DNA of 44,489 nucleotides, taken from the NCBI GenBank assembly GCA_002238555.1, contig MPMO01000043.1, forward strand, positions 1 through 44,489, in the 5' to 3' direction. How positions within the stretch are numbered: the first letter of the stretch is position 1; every line of letters begins with the position of its first letter. The notes under the pieces are model-generated. The model searched no databases. It was not told where the DNA came from and was given only the letters and a program-made list of their open reading frames with translations. Positions 36,662 to 44,489 of this stretch are shown here, piece after piece. The stretch comes from Caldilineaceae bacterium bin34. Lineage in GTDB: Bacteria; Chloroflexota; Anaerolineae; Caldilineales; Caldilineaceae. Position numbers and translations under genes: made by a program.

Positions 36662-37474
36662 ATGATTCACCTTCGCTCAGTGGCCTTTAGGCCGCCTGCC
36701 GCGCGGCAACGGGCCGAGTGGCCCTTCACGGTGCCCGTGATCGCGGATTGGTCGGCACCGCTTGCGTTCGAGCATCCGGTGACCTTTCTGGTCGGGGAGA
36801 ACGGCTGCGGCAAGTCCACGCTGTTGGAGGGCATCGCCTGCCATGCGGGGTTGCCGGCCGCGGGCCGTGAGGAACTGGATCGGGATTCCTCCCTGGCCAA
36901 GGTGCGCGGTCTTGCAAAATGCCTCAAGGCCACCTGGAACCAACGCAGCCACCGCGGGTTCTTTCTGCGTGCGGAGGACTTCTTCGGATTTGTGCAGCGG
37001 ATGGGGGCCATGGCGCAATCCCTCCGGGCCGACCTGGAAGAGGTGGATCGGACCTATGCCGGGCGCTCGGCCGCGGCCCGCATGTATGCGCGTACCCCGT
37101 ATGCCAACGAACTGCACGGCATCATGGAGCGCTACGGCGGGGACATGGACGCCCAGTCGCACGGTGAGGGCTTCCTGGCCTTCTTCCAGGCCCGGTTTGT
37201 GCCCGACGGCCTGTATCTGCTGGACGAACCGGAAACGCCCCTGTCCCCGTTGCGGCAGCTGGGGTTGCTGTCCCTGCTGCGGGAAATGGTGGAGGAGCGG
37301 GGCGCGCAGTTTGTGATTTCCACCCACTCGCCCATCCTGATGGCCTACCCGGACGCCACCATTCTCAGTCTGGACGAGTCCCCCTGGCGGCAGGTGGCCT
37401 GGGATGAACTGGAGCACGTACGGCTGACCAGGTCCTTTCTCAACAACCCGTCGACATACACGAAGCACCTGTAG
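36662..37474 (+). CDS. AAA-type ATPase of the ABC/SMC-like class (COG3910-like)
   Basis: A 270-residue soluble ATPase. Walker A FLVGENGCGKSTLLEGIA (about residues 41-57), Walker B LYLLDEPETPLSP (about 186-198) and a final FVISTHSPILMAYP switch mark the overcome-type AAA_21/AAA_15 class. No membrane partner or nuclease domain is fused. It starts 54 bases after xylulokinase on the same strand. The role is unknown; stand-alone members are common and may couple ATP use to nucleic acid or stress functions. The next gene is a repair-type helicase. Confidence 0.82.
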   Translation: MIHLRSVAFRPPAARQRAEWPFTVPVIADWSAPLAFEHPVTFLVGENGCGKSTLLEGIACHAGLPAAGREELDRDSSLAKVRGLAKCLKATWNQRSHRGFFLRAEDFFGFVQRMGAMAQSLRADLEEVDRTYAGRSAAARMYARTPYANELHGIMERYGGDMDAQSHGEGFLAFFQARFVPDGLYLLDEPETPLSPLRQLGLLSLLREMVEERGAQFVISTHSPILMAYPDATILSLDESPWRQVAWDELEHVRLTRSFLNNPSTYTKHL

Positions 37475-37605
37475 GCAGGCCGGTTCCCGCAGCGCCGCCC
37501 GGACATCCAATGCGGATAATTCAGCGAAAGCAGCCCATCCGGGTTTGCCGGCACCTGCCGAGTCGCCCAACCTGACCGTCCACGTTTCGCTCGCCACCCC
37601 AAACC

Positions 37606-40260
37606 ATGATCCCCGTTGCCGAACTGCTGGCCGACATGCGGTCGGATCCCTACTACGAGGCCCACGTCACCCATGCGGAACGACTCCCGGCCGGATCTCC
37701 GCAGTGGACCGACGTGCCGGAATGGCTGCATCCCCATGTCCGTCGCATGCTGGACGGACTGGGCCGCGAGCGGCTCTACAGCCATCAGGGCCAGGCCCTG
37801 GAACTGGTTCGGTCCGGAAAGGATGTGCTCGTCACCACTCCCACCGCCAGCGGCAAGTCGCTGTGCTACCAGCTGCCGATCCTGGACCGCCTGGTCCGCG
37901 ACCCGTACGCCAGGGCTATCTACATGGCTCCGACGAAGGCGCTGGCCCGCGATCAACTGGTCGAGTTTCAGGACATGGCGGCCGCGCTGCCGACGGGCAG
38001 CCCCCTCAAGCCCCATCACGTGGCCGCCTACGACGGTGACGTGCCCGTCGCGGAGCGCGGTGAACTCCGCAACCGGGCCCGCCTGATCATCACCAATCCG
38101 GACATGCTCCACTATTCCATCCTGCCCTGGTACAGGCAGGACTGGGGCACCTTCCTGGCCGACCTGGCCTTTGTGGCGGTGGACGAAGTCCACTACTTCC
38201 GGGGCCTGTTCGGCAGCCACGTGGCCAATGTCCTGCGCCGCTTGAATCGGCTGTTGGCGCTGGCCGGCAATCGGGATGTCCGGTACATCTGTGCCAGCGC
38301 GACCGTGGCCAACGAGCACGATCTGGCTCGGCGGCTGCTTGATCGGGAGGTGGCGGTCGTGTCGGAGAACGGGGCCCCCACCGCTGCCCGCCACTGCATC
38401 TTCTGCAATCCGCCCCTGGACCCGGACGGCGTGCGGCGCGAAACCATGGAGGCCACGCTCTGGTTCGAGAGCCAACTGCGGCGGGAGCGGCTGCAGACGC
38501 TGATCTTCAACCGTTCGCGGCGCGGCGTCGAGAACACCATCCGCTGGTTGCGCACGCACGCCATCGAAAGCGGCATCCGAGGCCACGAGGCGGCGCGGCT
38601 GATCCGCGGCTACCGCGGGGGCTATCTGCCCAAGGAACGGCGCGAGATTGAATCCGGATTGCGCAACGGCGAAATCCTGACCGTGGCCACCACCAACGCC
38701 CTGGAACTGGGCATCGACATCGGACAGCTGCAGTGCGTGATCTCCTCCGGCTATGCCGGCACGGTGGCGAGCACGCGACAACAGTGGGGACGCGCCGGCC
38801 GGCGGGGCGAGGAGGCGGAGGCCCTGGTGGTGTTTGTCGCGTCGGCGGATCCCCTCGACCAGTACATGATCCTCGATCCCGAGTTCCTGCTGGTCGGCAG
38901 TCCCGAGCATGCCCGGCTGGATCCGGACCACCCGACCCTGTTGCGGCAGCACCTGCCCTGTGTGCTCAACGAGGGTCCGTTGCGGGTGCGGCCACCGCGG
39001 AAGGAACAACCGCACCGGACCCACGCCGTCTTCGCGGGCCTCCAGGATTTGGAACGCGCCCAGCGCGCCTTTCACCGCAACTTCACCTGGGCCTTCTGCG
39101 GACAGCCGCAGGACCTGCGGTTCGGCCTGCGCAACATGGAAGGCTCGGTGGACATTGTCCTGAAGTCCGGACGGGGCCGGCCCGAGGTCCTGGGTACGGT
39201 GGACTTCGAGAGCGCGGACATGATGGTGCACGAAGGCGCCGTCTACTGGCACGACGGACGCCGCTATCTGGTCAAGGAACTGGACTACGCCGACAAGGTG
39301 GCCAGAGTCGCGGCATCAAGGTCCGGTAACTACACCACGGAACCGGTCCAGGATGTGGATGTGACGGTTACCCGCATTGATGAACAGGAACCCAGGCAGG
39401 GGGCCCTGGCCGGCCACGGTGAACTGAAGATGACTTCCCAGGTGGTGGGCTATCGCAAGATCTACATGGACCGGGACAACCGGGGCGTGGCCAGCTGGGA
39501 TCCCACGGACCTGGTTCCCCTGGAGTGTCCGGAATGCACCCTGAACACCCGCGGTTACTGGATGCAGGTGCGGCCGGAAACCCAACGGCGGCTGGAGGCC
39601 GAGGATGCGTGGCGGGACAGCGAAAACGACTACGGACCCAACTGGGACAGCCAACGCCTCAAGGCCATCGAGCGCAGCGGACGGGTTTGCAGCCACTGCG
39701 GCAAGGCTCCCTCACCGGGCAGGCCCCTGCACGTGCACCACAGGAAGCGGTTCCGCCAGTTCGGCTATGTGCCGGGCCACAACGACAACCATCTGAAGGC
39801 CAACCGCCTGGAGAACCTCCAGGTTCTGTGTCCGGCCTGCCACAAGTTGCTTGAGCCCATCGCCGGGCGCGGTCTGCACGGCATGGATGCCCTGGGCGTG
39901 GCCCTGAGTCGCATCGCCCCCCTCCACCTGATGTGCGATCCGGGCGACCTGTCCGTGCACGATGTCCTGGCCAAGGCCGGAGGCACCAAGCTGAAGCCCG
40001 TGGAGGATCCCGCCTGCTTCCAGCCCCACCTGGCCACACTCTTCATCCATGAGCGGTTTGAGGGCGGCCTCGGCTATGGCGAGACCCTCTTCGGCCTCCA
40101 TGATCAGTTGCTGGGCAAGGCGGCCCAACTGATTCAGCGTTGCGACTGTGTGACCGGCTGTCCCGCCTGTGTCGGCCCTTCGGCCCAGCCGGTGGACTAC
40201 GCAACCGAAAGCACAAACCGCAAGAGCCTGGCGCGGGCCTTGGTGAACGCCCTGTGTTGA
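37606..40260 (+). CDS. MrfA/YprA-like DEAD/DEAH helicase with embedded HNH domain
   Basis: An 884-residue SF2 helicase. Core motifs: Walker A TTPTASGKS (about 78-86), VDEVHYF (about 191), SATVAN, and QQWGRAGRRG (about 391-400). The C-terminus has the four-Cys zinc motif RCDCVTGCPACVG (about 845-857) of the DUF1998/MZB domain found in the mitomycin-repair helicase MrfA. Between them, at about 690-750, lies an HNH unit: VCSHCGKAP, LHVHHRKRF, ENLQVLCPACHK. The insertion sits at the start of the DUF1998 part and is not in the MrfA proteins I know. HNH could cut DNA that the helicase opens. Start 37606 (MIPVAELLADM) is the first ATG. The 3' end is duplicated at 41444-41746. Confidence 0.88.
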   Translation: MIPVAELLADMRSDPYYEAHVTHAERLPAGSPQWTDVPEWLHPHVRRMLDGLGRERLYSHQGQALELVRSGKDVLVTTPTASGKSLCYQLPILDRLVRDPYARAIYMAPTKALARDQLVEFQDMAAALPTGSPLKPHHVAAYDGDVPVAERGELRNRARLIITNPDMLHYSILPWYRQDWGTFLADLAFVAVDEVHYFRGLFGSHVANVLRRLNRLLALAGNRDVRYICASATVANEHDLARRLLDREVAVVSENGAPTAARHCIFCNPPLDPDGVRRETMEATLWFESQLRRERLQTLIFNRSRRGVENTIRWLRTHAIESGIRGHEAARLIRGYRGGYLPKERREIESGLRNGEILTVATTNALELGIDIGQLQCVISSGYAGTVASTRQQWGRAGRRGEEAEALVVFVASADPLDQYMILDPEFLLVGSPEHARLDPDHPTLLRQHLPCVLNEGPLRVRPPRKEQPHRTHAVFAGLQDLERAQRAFHRNFTWAFCGQPQDLRFGLRNMEGSVDIVLKSGRGRPEVLGTVDFESADMMVHEGAVYWHDGRRYLVKELDYADKVARVAASRSGNYTTEPVQDVDVTVTRIDEQEPRQGALAGHGELKMTSQVVGYRKIYMDRDNRGVASWDPTDLVPLECPECTLNTRGYWMQVRPETQRRLEAEDAWRDSENDYGPNWDSQRLKAIERSGRVCSHCGKAPSPGRPLHVHHRKRFRQFGYVPGHNDNHLKANRLENLQVLCPACHKLLEPIAGRGLHGMDALGVALSRIAPLHLMCDPGDLSVHDVLAKAGGTKLKPVEDPACFQPHLATLFIHERFEGGLGYGETLFGLHDQLLGKAAQLIQRCDCVTGCPACVGPSAQPVDYATESTNRKSLARALVNALC

Positions 40261-40365
40261 TGCACGGGGTTTGCAGTTCCGGAGACGACCCGAGGATCGG
40301 CAGCGCGGAGTGCAGCGCAATCGCCGGTGGTACAGGCATCCGGCAGGTCTATTGACCCGGCAGAA
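39958..40365. repeat. Direct repeat copy 1: helicase 3' end and downstream DNA
   Basis: The last 300 bases of the helicase gene plus about 100 bases past its stop recur at 41444-41850. The coding part is roughly nine-tenths identical; the following part is more diverged but shares the segment caggtctat..(a)cccggcag. In this copy the -10-like TATAAT of the other copy is TATTGA. Confidence 0.85.
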
Positions 40366-40452
40366 CCAACCCCGTGAGCCGTCCTTGCATGTCCACGTTG
40401 CCGGAGCGCCGCCGCTGACACTTTCCGTGCCGTGCTCGGGGGGTGTCGGTGC

Positions 40453-40896
40453 TCATCTGGTTGTCGTCGCATCGTCCCGGAAGGGATTTATCACCTGCAG
40501 ACCACCATAGTCCTGCTGGCTGCTCAAGTCTTCCGAATAGACTGCATCGCACCCAAGGGCACGGGCCGCCGCCAAGATTGCGCCGTCCCAATATGACAGC
40601 TGGAAACGTCGACTGATTGCCACGGCGGCCTCAAAGATGTCCACCGTCATGTCCTGCACAGGGAATCTTGTCAATGTCTCAAGAAAATTGAGGGCGTAAT
40701 CGGGTCTCAGCGATTGTCCAAACTTGGGGCGTGTCGCACGATAGTAAAATTCTTGGAACACCTGTACTGAGAGGGCCAGGTCGTCAGCCGCCAGCAGATC
40801 CAGGGCAACGGCGCGCTTGCGCGCCTCTTCAGGAGCCCGGCTGGTCGCGTAGAGGAGGATGTTGGTGTCAACAAACCGTGCCACGGCTAGATGCAC
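40453..40896 (-). CDS. PIN-domain toxin (VapC-like)
   Basis: A 147-residue PIN-domain RNase. Ligands: Asp in RFVDTNILLYA, Glu in QVFQEFYYRA, Asp in LSYWDGAILAAA and Asp in VYSEDLSS. The start is a GTG at 40896 overlapping the antitoxin stop by ten bases; a second GTG at 40884 is possible. Translational coupling with the antitoxin is expected. It is complete. The pair lies between two copies of the helicase 3' end. Confidence 0.87.
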   Translation of the reverse strand: MHLAVARFVDTNILLYATSRAPEEARKRAVALDLLAADDLALSVQVFQEFYYRATRPKFGQSLRPDYALNFLETLTRFPVQDMTVDIFEAAVAISRRFQLSYWDGAILAAARALGCDAVYSEDLSSQQDYGGLQVINPFRDDATTTR

Positions 40897-41321
40897 CCTT
40901 CATCGTCCGAGGGGTTTGCCGGGAGCCCTGCGGTTTCGGCTCTTGCCCTGCCACGGTCGTAGATGTCGTCGCGACTGAGATTGTCCTCCGCCCGGAACCC
41001 GGGATGGGCTGCCCAAATCTCGTCCAGGACTTCGTACATGCGAATCCGAAGCTGCCGATCCTCTTGGCGGGTCATCCGTTCCGGGAGGCTCGTCGTTCGA
41101 GCGCCACCGTTTGCAGTTCCCCCCCGATGCCGGCGAGCCTCGGAGGTTTCGACCCCTGTTGCCGCCTCTGTCGCGCCGTTGGTGGGGACAGCCATGCCGC
41201 CACTGACGAGATCGCGCAGGTATTGTCGCACCAGAGCCGAAACCGACGTGTCGAGTTCCGCGGCGCGAATGCGAGCCATTCTGTGGGTTTTTTCGTCAAC
41301 CGATACCGTGATGTTCTTCAT
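40887..41321 (-). CDS. Ribbon-helix-helix antitoxin of the PIN pair
   Basis: A 144-residue antitoxin. The N-terminus MKNITVSVDEKTHRMARIRA then AELDTSVSALVRQYL is a ribbon-helix-helix DNA-binding fold. A low-complexity linker (about 48-90) leads to a C-terminal toxin-binding part with GFRAEDNLSRDDIYDRGRAR, typical of partners of PIN toxins. It is longer than usual (70-100 residues) because of the linker. GAGGA lies before the ATG. Palindromic half-sites at 41331-41353 overlap its promoter, fitting autoregulation. Confidence 0.85.
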   Translation of the reverse strand: MKNITVSVDEKTHRMARIRAAELDTSVSALVRQYLRDLVSGGMAVPTNGATEAATGVETSEARRHRGGTANGGARTTSLPERMTRQEDRQLRIRMYEVLDEIWAAHPGFRAEDNLSRDDIYDRGRARAETAGLPANPSDDEGCI

Positions 41322-41330
41322 TGGCGATCC

Positions 41331-41380
41331 TCACAGGAACTGTGATTCACAGTATACGGCAATGGGACTTGCTGACACAA
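41331..41380 (-). promoter_or_regulatory. Antitoxin promoter with triple half-site operator
   Basis: On the minus strand TATACT (41356-41351) and TTGTGT (41380-41375) with an 18-base spacer form a promoter. Plus-strand TCACAG-GAA-CTGTGA-T-TCACAG (41331-41352) gives three alternating half-sites: a palindrome at 41331-41345 and another, ACTGTGA-T-TCACAGT, at 41339-41353 that touches the -10. This is a typical ribbon-helix-helix operator layout. Confidence 0.6.
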
Positions 41381-41443
41381 ACACATTCCACAGTCCAAAC
41401 GGTCCCCTGAGAGGTGGCCGCATACTCCTCGCTGGAGCTGGGG

Positions 41444-41746
41444 CACGATGTCCTGGCCAAGGAGGGTGGCACCAAGCTGAAGCCCGTGCAGGCCCCACCT
41501 GCTTTCAGCCCCACCTGGTCACGCTCTTCAATCCATGAGCGGTTTGAGGGCGGCCTCGGCTATGGTGAAACCCTCTTCGGTCTCCATGATCATTTGTTGG
41601 GCAAGGCGGCCCAACTGATTCAGCGTTGCGACTGTGTGACCGGTTGTCCCGCCTGTGTCGGCCCATCGGCCCAGCCGGTGGACTACGCAACCGAAAGCAC
41701 AAACCGCAAGAGCCTGGCGCGGGCGCTGGTGGACGCCCTGTGCTGA
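41444..41746 (+). pseudogene. Duplicated C-terminus of the HNH helicase
   Basis: This fragment repeats the last 100 residues of the helicase: HDVLAKEGGTKLKPV, then IHERFEGGLGYGETLFGLHD, RCDCVTGCPACVG and the end. Between them the frame shifts out and back (QAPPAFSPTWSRSS against EDPACFQPHLATLF), which shows loss of constraint. It has no helicase core. It lies downstream of the toxin-antitoxin pair. Confidence 0.85.
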
Positions 41747-41829
41747 CGCACGAGGTCCGCTGCCCGATCCGTGGGTTTGGCACCGCGGGTTTCCGGACAA
41801 ATGTCGACGGCGTGAACCGCCGGCAGGTC

Positions 41830-41835
41830 TATAAT
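41830..41835 (+). promoter_or_regulatory. -10 box of the epimerase promoter
   Basis: A perfect TATAAT lies 170 bases upstream of the epimerase ATG, inside repeat copy 2. The -35 region is poor. The same position in repeat copy 1 reads TATTGA, so only this copy should be active. Confidence 0.45.
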
Positions 41836-42004
41836 CCGGCAGAGTCTGGCTCGTGTGTCCGTCCCGGCATTCCCTGTCCGGATCCCGATCCCCCACCCCT
41901 CGTCAGGCAGGTCGGCCTAGGGGGCCAAGGCATTGCCTTGACACGGAGGTTTCGTGTTGCCCGGGCCGGATCTCCTGTCCAACCCATCCAAAAGGAACAG
42001 CTGC

Positions 42005-42886
42005 ATGAAGGTGCTGGTAACCGGCGCGTCGGGACGCCTAGGGGATTTTGTTTTCCATGAACTGCTGAGGCGCGGCCACGAACCGGTGCTCTTCTCCCGT
42101 TCCAGGCCCGCCGACCATGGTGATCTGGAGTGGATTCAGGGCGATTTGGGGAACTACGACGACTGCCTCAAGGCCGTGCGGGATGTGGAGGCCGTGCAGC
42201 ACCTGGGCGCACGTCCCAACCCGACCGATCATCCGGCCCTGCGCAAGCAGAGTTCGCAGTCCTTCGATGCCACGTTCAAGACCAACATGCTGGGCACCTA
42301 CTACCTGATGCAGGCCGTGGTCGAAGCCAAGGTGGGCACGGTGGTCATGGCCGGCAGCAACTGTGCCCTGGGCCACGGATTTCGCATCAGCGACTCCCCC
42401 TTCCCGATCCAGAACCTACCCATCGACGAATCACATCCCACCTACGTTGAGGACACCTACAGCTATTCGAAGCTGGCCGGCGAGGAAATGCTGGCGTCCT
42501 ACACTCGGGCCTTCGGCGTCCGCACGTACGTGACCCGCATCTGCGGGATCTTCCCGCCGGAACGGCGGGCGGAGCTGGCACGTACCGTCAAGCCGGTCAA
42601 CAGCTGGCAGGACTATCTCTGGTGCTACGTGGCGAGCGAGGACGTGGCCACCGCGCATTGCCAGTTGATGGAAGCCAGCCAGGATCTGCCTCCGCACGAC
42701 GTCTATTTCCTGAACGCGGACGACACCACGGCCCTGGAAGCGTCCAGGGAATTGGTCGAAGCCTTCCGCCCCGACCTGCTGCCCGTCACCGGCCGGCTGG
42801 ACAACCACCAGTCGTTCATCAGTGCCGCCAAGCTGAAGGCCGCGGTGGGCTGGTACACGAGCCCCTCTTGGCGGGAGTTGCTGTAG
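42005..42886 (+). CDS. NAD-dependent epimerase/dehydratase, extended SDR
   Basis: A 293-residue Rossmann-fold enzyme. The cofactor loop is VLVTGASGRLGDFVF (TGxxGxxG); YSYSKLAGEEML carries the catalytic Tyr and Lys. Asp in WIQGDLGNYD and the block NMLGTYYLMQAVVEAKV match extended SDRs acting on nucleotide sugars or sugar lactones. AAGGA lies ten bases before the ATG. The C-terminus is short, so the substrate domain is small. The exact substrate cannot be told. It has its own promoter. Confidence 0.87.
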   Translation: MKVLVTGASGRLGDFVFHELLRRGHEPVLFSRSRPADHGDLEWIQGDLGNYDDCLKAVRDVEAVQHLGARPNPTDHPALRKQSSQSFDATFKTNMLGTYYLMQAVVEAKVGTVVMAGSNCALGHGFRISDSPFPIQNLPIDESHPTYVEDTYSYSKLAGEEMLASYTRAFGVRTYVTRICGIFPPERRAELARTVKPVNSWQDYLWCYVASEDVATAHCQLMEASQDLPPHDVYFLNADDTTALEASRELVEAFRPDLLPVTGRLDNHQSFISAAKLKAAVGWYTSPSWRELL

Positions 42887-43181
42887 GGCGGAGCCGACGC
42901 GGGACGATTGGCCCACGGAGGAATTTGGCAGCTCGGTTGTTGCAAGCCGGCACGGTCCGAGTGCCAACAGCCGTTTCCGCCCGTCATCAAAGGGCATCGG
43001 GGTCCTGTTCCTCGTCGAGTGTGTTCACAACCTGTCCCTGGGCGAACAGGAGGCTGGTCAGCCGCGATTCGGTTTTGGGGTTTGGAGGTCAAGGGGGGAG
43101 CGTTGCGTTGTCAATTGCCGGGAGATGGCATGAAACAACGTGTTCGGGACCGTACTTTGGGCTCCGGATGACCACACCACC
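42887..43181. other. Intergenic region, 295 bp, nothing recognised
   Basis: No coding frame with protein character, no terminator with a U-run and no promoter of quality were seen. Confidence 0.4.
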
Positions 43182-43922
43182 ATGTGGCCACCCTGCCGTT
43201 CAAAACTGCGGGCATTGGTTGCCTTGTGTCTGCTGGGCAACCCTGGCGGCAGCCTGTACTGATCTGGTCCCGGTCCGCGGCATTCCATCGCATCTCGGGT
43301 GTTGCAGGAAACCCTTCTCAAGGTTCAGGGGCGCAACTCCGGTGGGGATTGGATTCAAGTGGTCCATGAAGGGCAGACGCTCTGGATACATGCAGACCAT
43401 ACCGAGCTGGTCGCCGAGAGACTGGCCGGCCTGCCTGTCACAGCAATTCCGACTCCCCTGTCGGATTCCGCTCCAGCCACTCCAACGCCTGTCTTCGTGG
43501 CGCTCACCGTCACCGGAACCGTCGTTAACGTGCGGACAGGTCCGGGTATCGACTTTCCAATCCGCATGCAGGTGCGGCAGGGCGATCAGTTGCTGCCCCA
43601 GGGTCTGAACGCCGCGGGGTATTGGGTGCAGGTCTCGGATCCGACGGAGGCACGGAATTCCCGTGGATCCATGCTCCGCACACGGACTTGGAGGAGCACC
43701 ATCGGACGGTCCTCCCGGCGGTGGCCGCTCCCCCGCGTCCCGCCGACACTGGAACCCACCCCCACTGCCCCTGTGGCCCAGGCTGTTCCCTGTCCCTTGC
43801 TGTGGTCCGCCGAATTTGAGGAAGACGGCCTTCCCGATTCCACCAAGCGGTGGTTTGACGAGAGACAAAACCGATGGTATCCCGACGCCCTGTTTTTTGC
43901 GACGGCACACCGGGAAGCCAAC
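43182..43922 (+). pseudogene. Decayed SH3b-repeat lipoprotein gene, cut by ISAs1
   Basis: ATG 43182 opens MWPPCRSKLRALVALCLL; after a frame change the signal peptide continues ATLAAACTDLVPVR with a lipobox Cys. A further shift leads to VQGRNSGGDWIQVVHEGQTL (end of an SH3b repeat), then PTPLSDSAPATPTPVF linker and GTVVNVRTGPGIDFPIRMQV with YWVQVSDP (second SH3b repeat). Such lipid-anchored SH3b proteins are common in Chloroflexota and bind cell-wall material. Two or more frameshifts have killed the gene, and the IS terminal repeat begins at 43923. Confidence 0.65.
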
Positions 43923-44489
43923 CAGGGCAAACGCAAAGTCGGATTTAGGGCAGGGCAGCGGCCAGAATCCAGGGTTGGCGTCCGATGCGGTCGCGCAACA
44001 GCCCGATGGACACATCCTTGCCGGAATGCTGCTGAAGCGTGCGCAGCATGTTCAGTGCGGCCCGGCGCAGGATGCCCATCACGGCGGGGGCGTGCCCCGT
44101 GCGCATGCGGCAGTCGTCCTCGCGGAACTGCACGTCCAGGGTGCGGTGCAGGCCGTTTTCCACCCCCCAGTGGCCGCGGACGAGGTCCAGCAGGGCCTGT
44201 GCGTCCACCGGTCGGCTCGCGATGTAGTAGCGCACGGAGCGCTGCCGGCGCCCGCGGGGACCGGTGCGTTCCGCCTGCACGCGGATCAGGCTGCGCAGGC
44301 CGGGCCAGGCCTCGGGGTCCGCCACCCACTCCCCGAAGCCGGGGCCGGCCCTGGGGCCCCCCCCCCCCCCCGCAGGGGCGGGGCCCGCCCGGGACCGTAC
44401 GGGTGCGCCGCTCGCGGCGGCCGCCGTTGCGCTCGACGGTCTCGCAGCGGTCCTGCACTTCCGGTACGAAGGCGCCTTGCTCGGCCTCG
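43923..44489. mobile_element. ISAs1-family element, second copy (runs off window)
   Basis: The left terminal repeat starts CAGGGCAAACGCAAAGTCG as in the full copy at 10312. Only about 570 bp are inside the window. The two copies differ at many positions, so they are relatives rather than recent duplicates. Confidence 0.85.
43945..44489 (-). pseudogene. ISAs1 transposase, C-terminal part, frameshifted at a poly-C tract
   Basis: The last 126 codons are intact (GHWGVENGLHRTLD, with the catalytic Glu, through QPWILAAALP). Upstream, relative to the full copy, about 40 extra GC-rich bases including a run of 15 C (44357-44371) break the frame; before that QDRCETVERNGGRRERR resumes in another frame. 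The gene continues past the window. The insertion may be real decay or an assembly error in a hard-to-read hairpin. Confidence 0.75.

Larger units (their letters stand above)
41444..41850. repeat. Direct repeat copy 2: helicase 3' end and downstream promoter
   Basis: Partner of 39958-40365. The two copies flank the toxin-antitoxin pair in the same orientation, with about 1.08 kb between them. Confidence 0.85.

Overview
The window is a high-GC bacterial chromosome segment. Lipoprotein signal peptides ending in LLAAC, several ABC importers with their own binding proteins, an SH3b-repeat lipoprotein relic and many defence, toxin-antitoxin and insertion-sequence remnants fit a Chloroflexota (Caldilinea/Anaerolinea-type) genome. 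This is inferred from protein character; no rRNA gene is present to confirm it.

Layout. 1-900: the end of an IS5-type transposase, a nuclease-like gene remnant and a small Cys-rich protein. 1195-7416 (minus strand): a BMP/nucleoside-type ABC importer (lipoprotein, double ATPase, two permeases with ATGA overlaps) followed by a GT4 glycosyltransferase. 7700-9124: a GPH-type sugar symporter. 9125-12260: a junk-rich stretch with a decayed copy of the BMP promoter and 5' end, a relic VapB-like tail, an AT-rich orphan gene and a full-length ISAs1 element whose transposase seems to have lost its catalytic Glu. 12261-25968: a defence island. It holds an XRE/ImmA-like regulator with mutated zinc ligands, a DUF6338-like membrane protein with a small overlapping partner, a Type III restriction-modification operon (res-vapC-mod), an IS66 ruin and a 999-residue helicase with a nuclease-like tail. 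25969-26592: a terminal-inverted-repeat element and a pseudogene stopped three times. 26593-30856 (minus): PhyH dioxygenase and a MalFG-type sugar importer with a Tat-type lipoprotein. 31208-36607 (plus): a family-5 binding protein, two Dpp-type permeases and xylulokinase. 36662-42886: an AAA ATPase, an MrfA/YprA-like helicase carrying an embedded HNH domain, a PIN toxin-antitoxin pair between two copies of the helicase 3' end, and an SDR epimerase. 43182-44489: a decayed SH3b lipoprotein gene cut by a second, broken ISAs1 copy.

The most striking point is in the restriction operon. The Res endonuclease ends with what looks like the toxin-binding tail of a VapB antitoxin. It lies a few bases upstream of an intact VapC toxin gene, and no separate vapB is present. 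If the tail still neutralises VapC, the restriction enzyme is also the antitoxin, giving a restriction-modification system with built-in addiction. Other notable items are a perfect 23-bp inverted repeat inside mod, the HNH insertion in the repair-type helicase, and stem-loops placed just after all three binding-protein genes.
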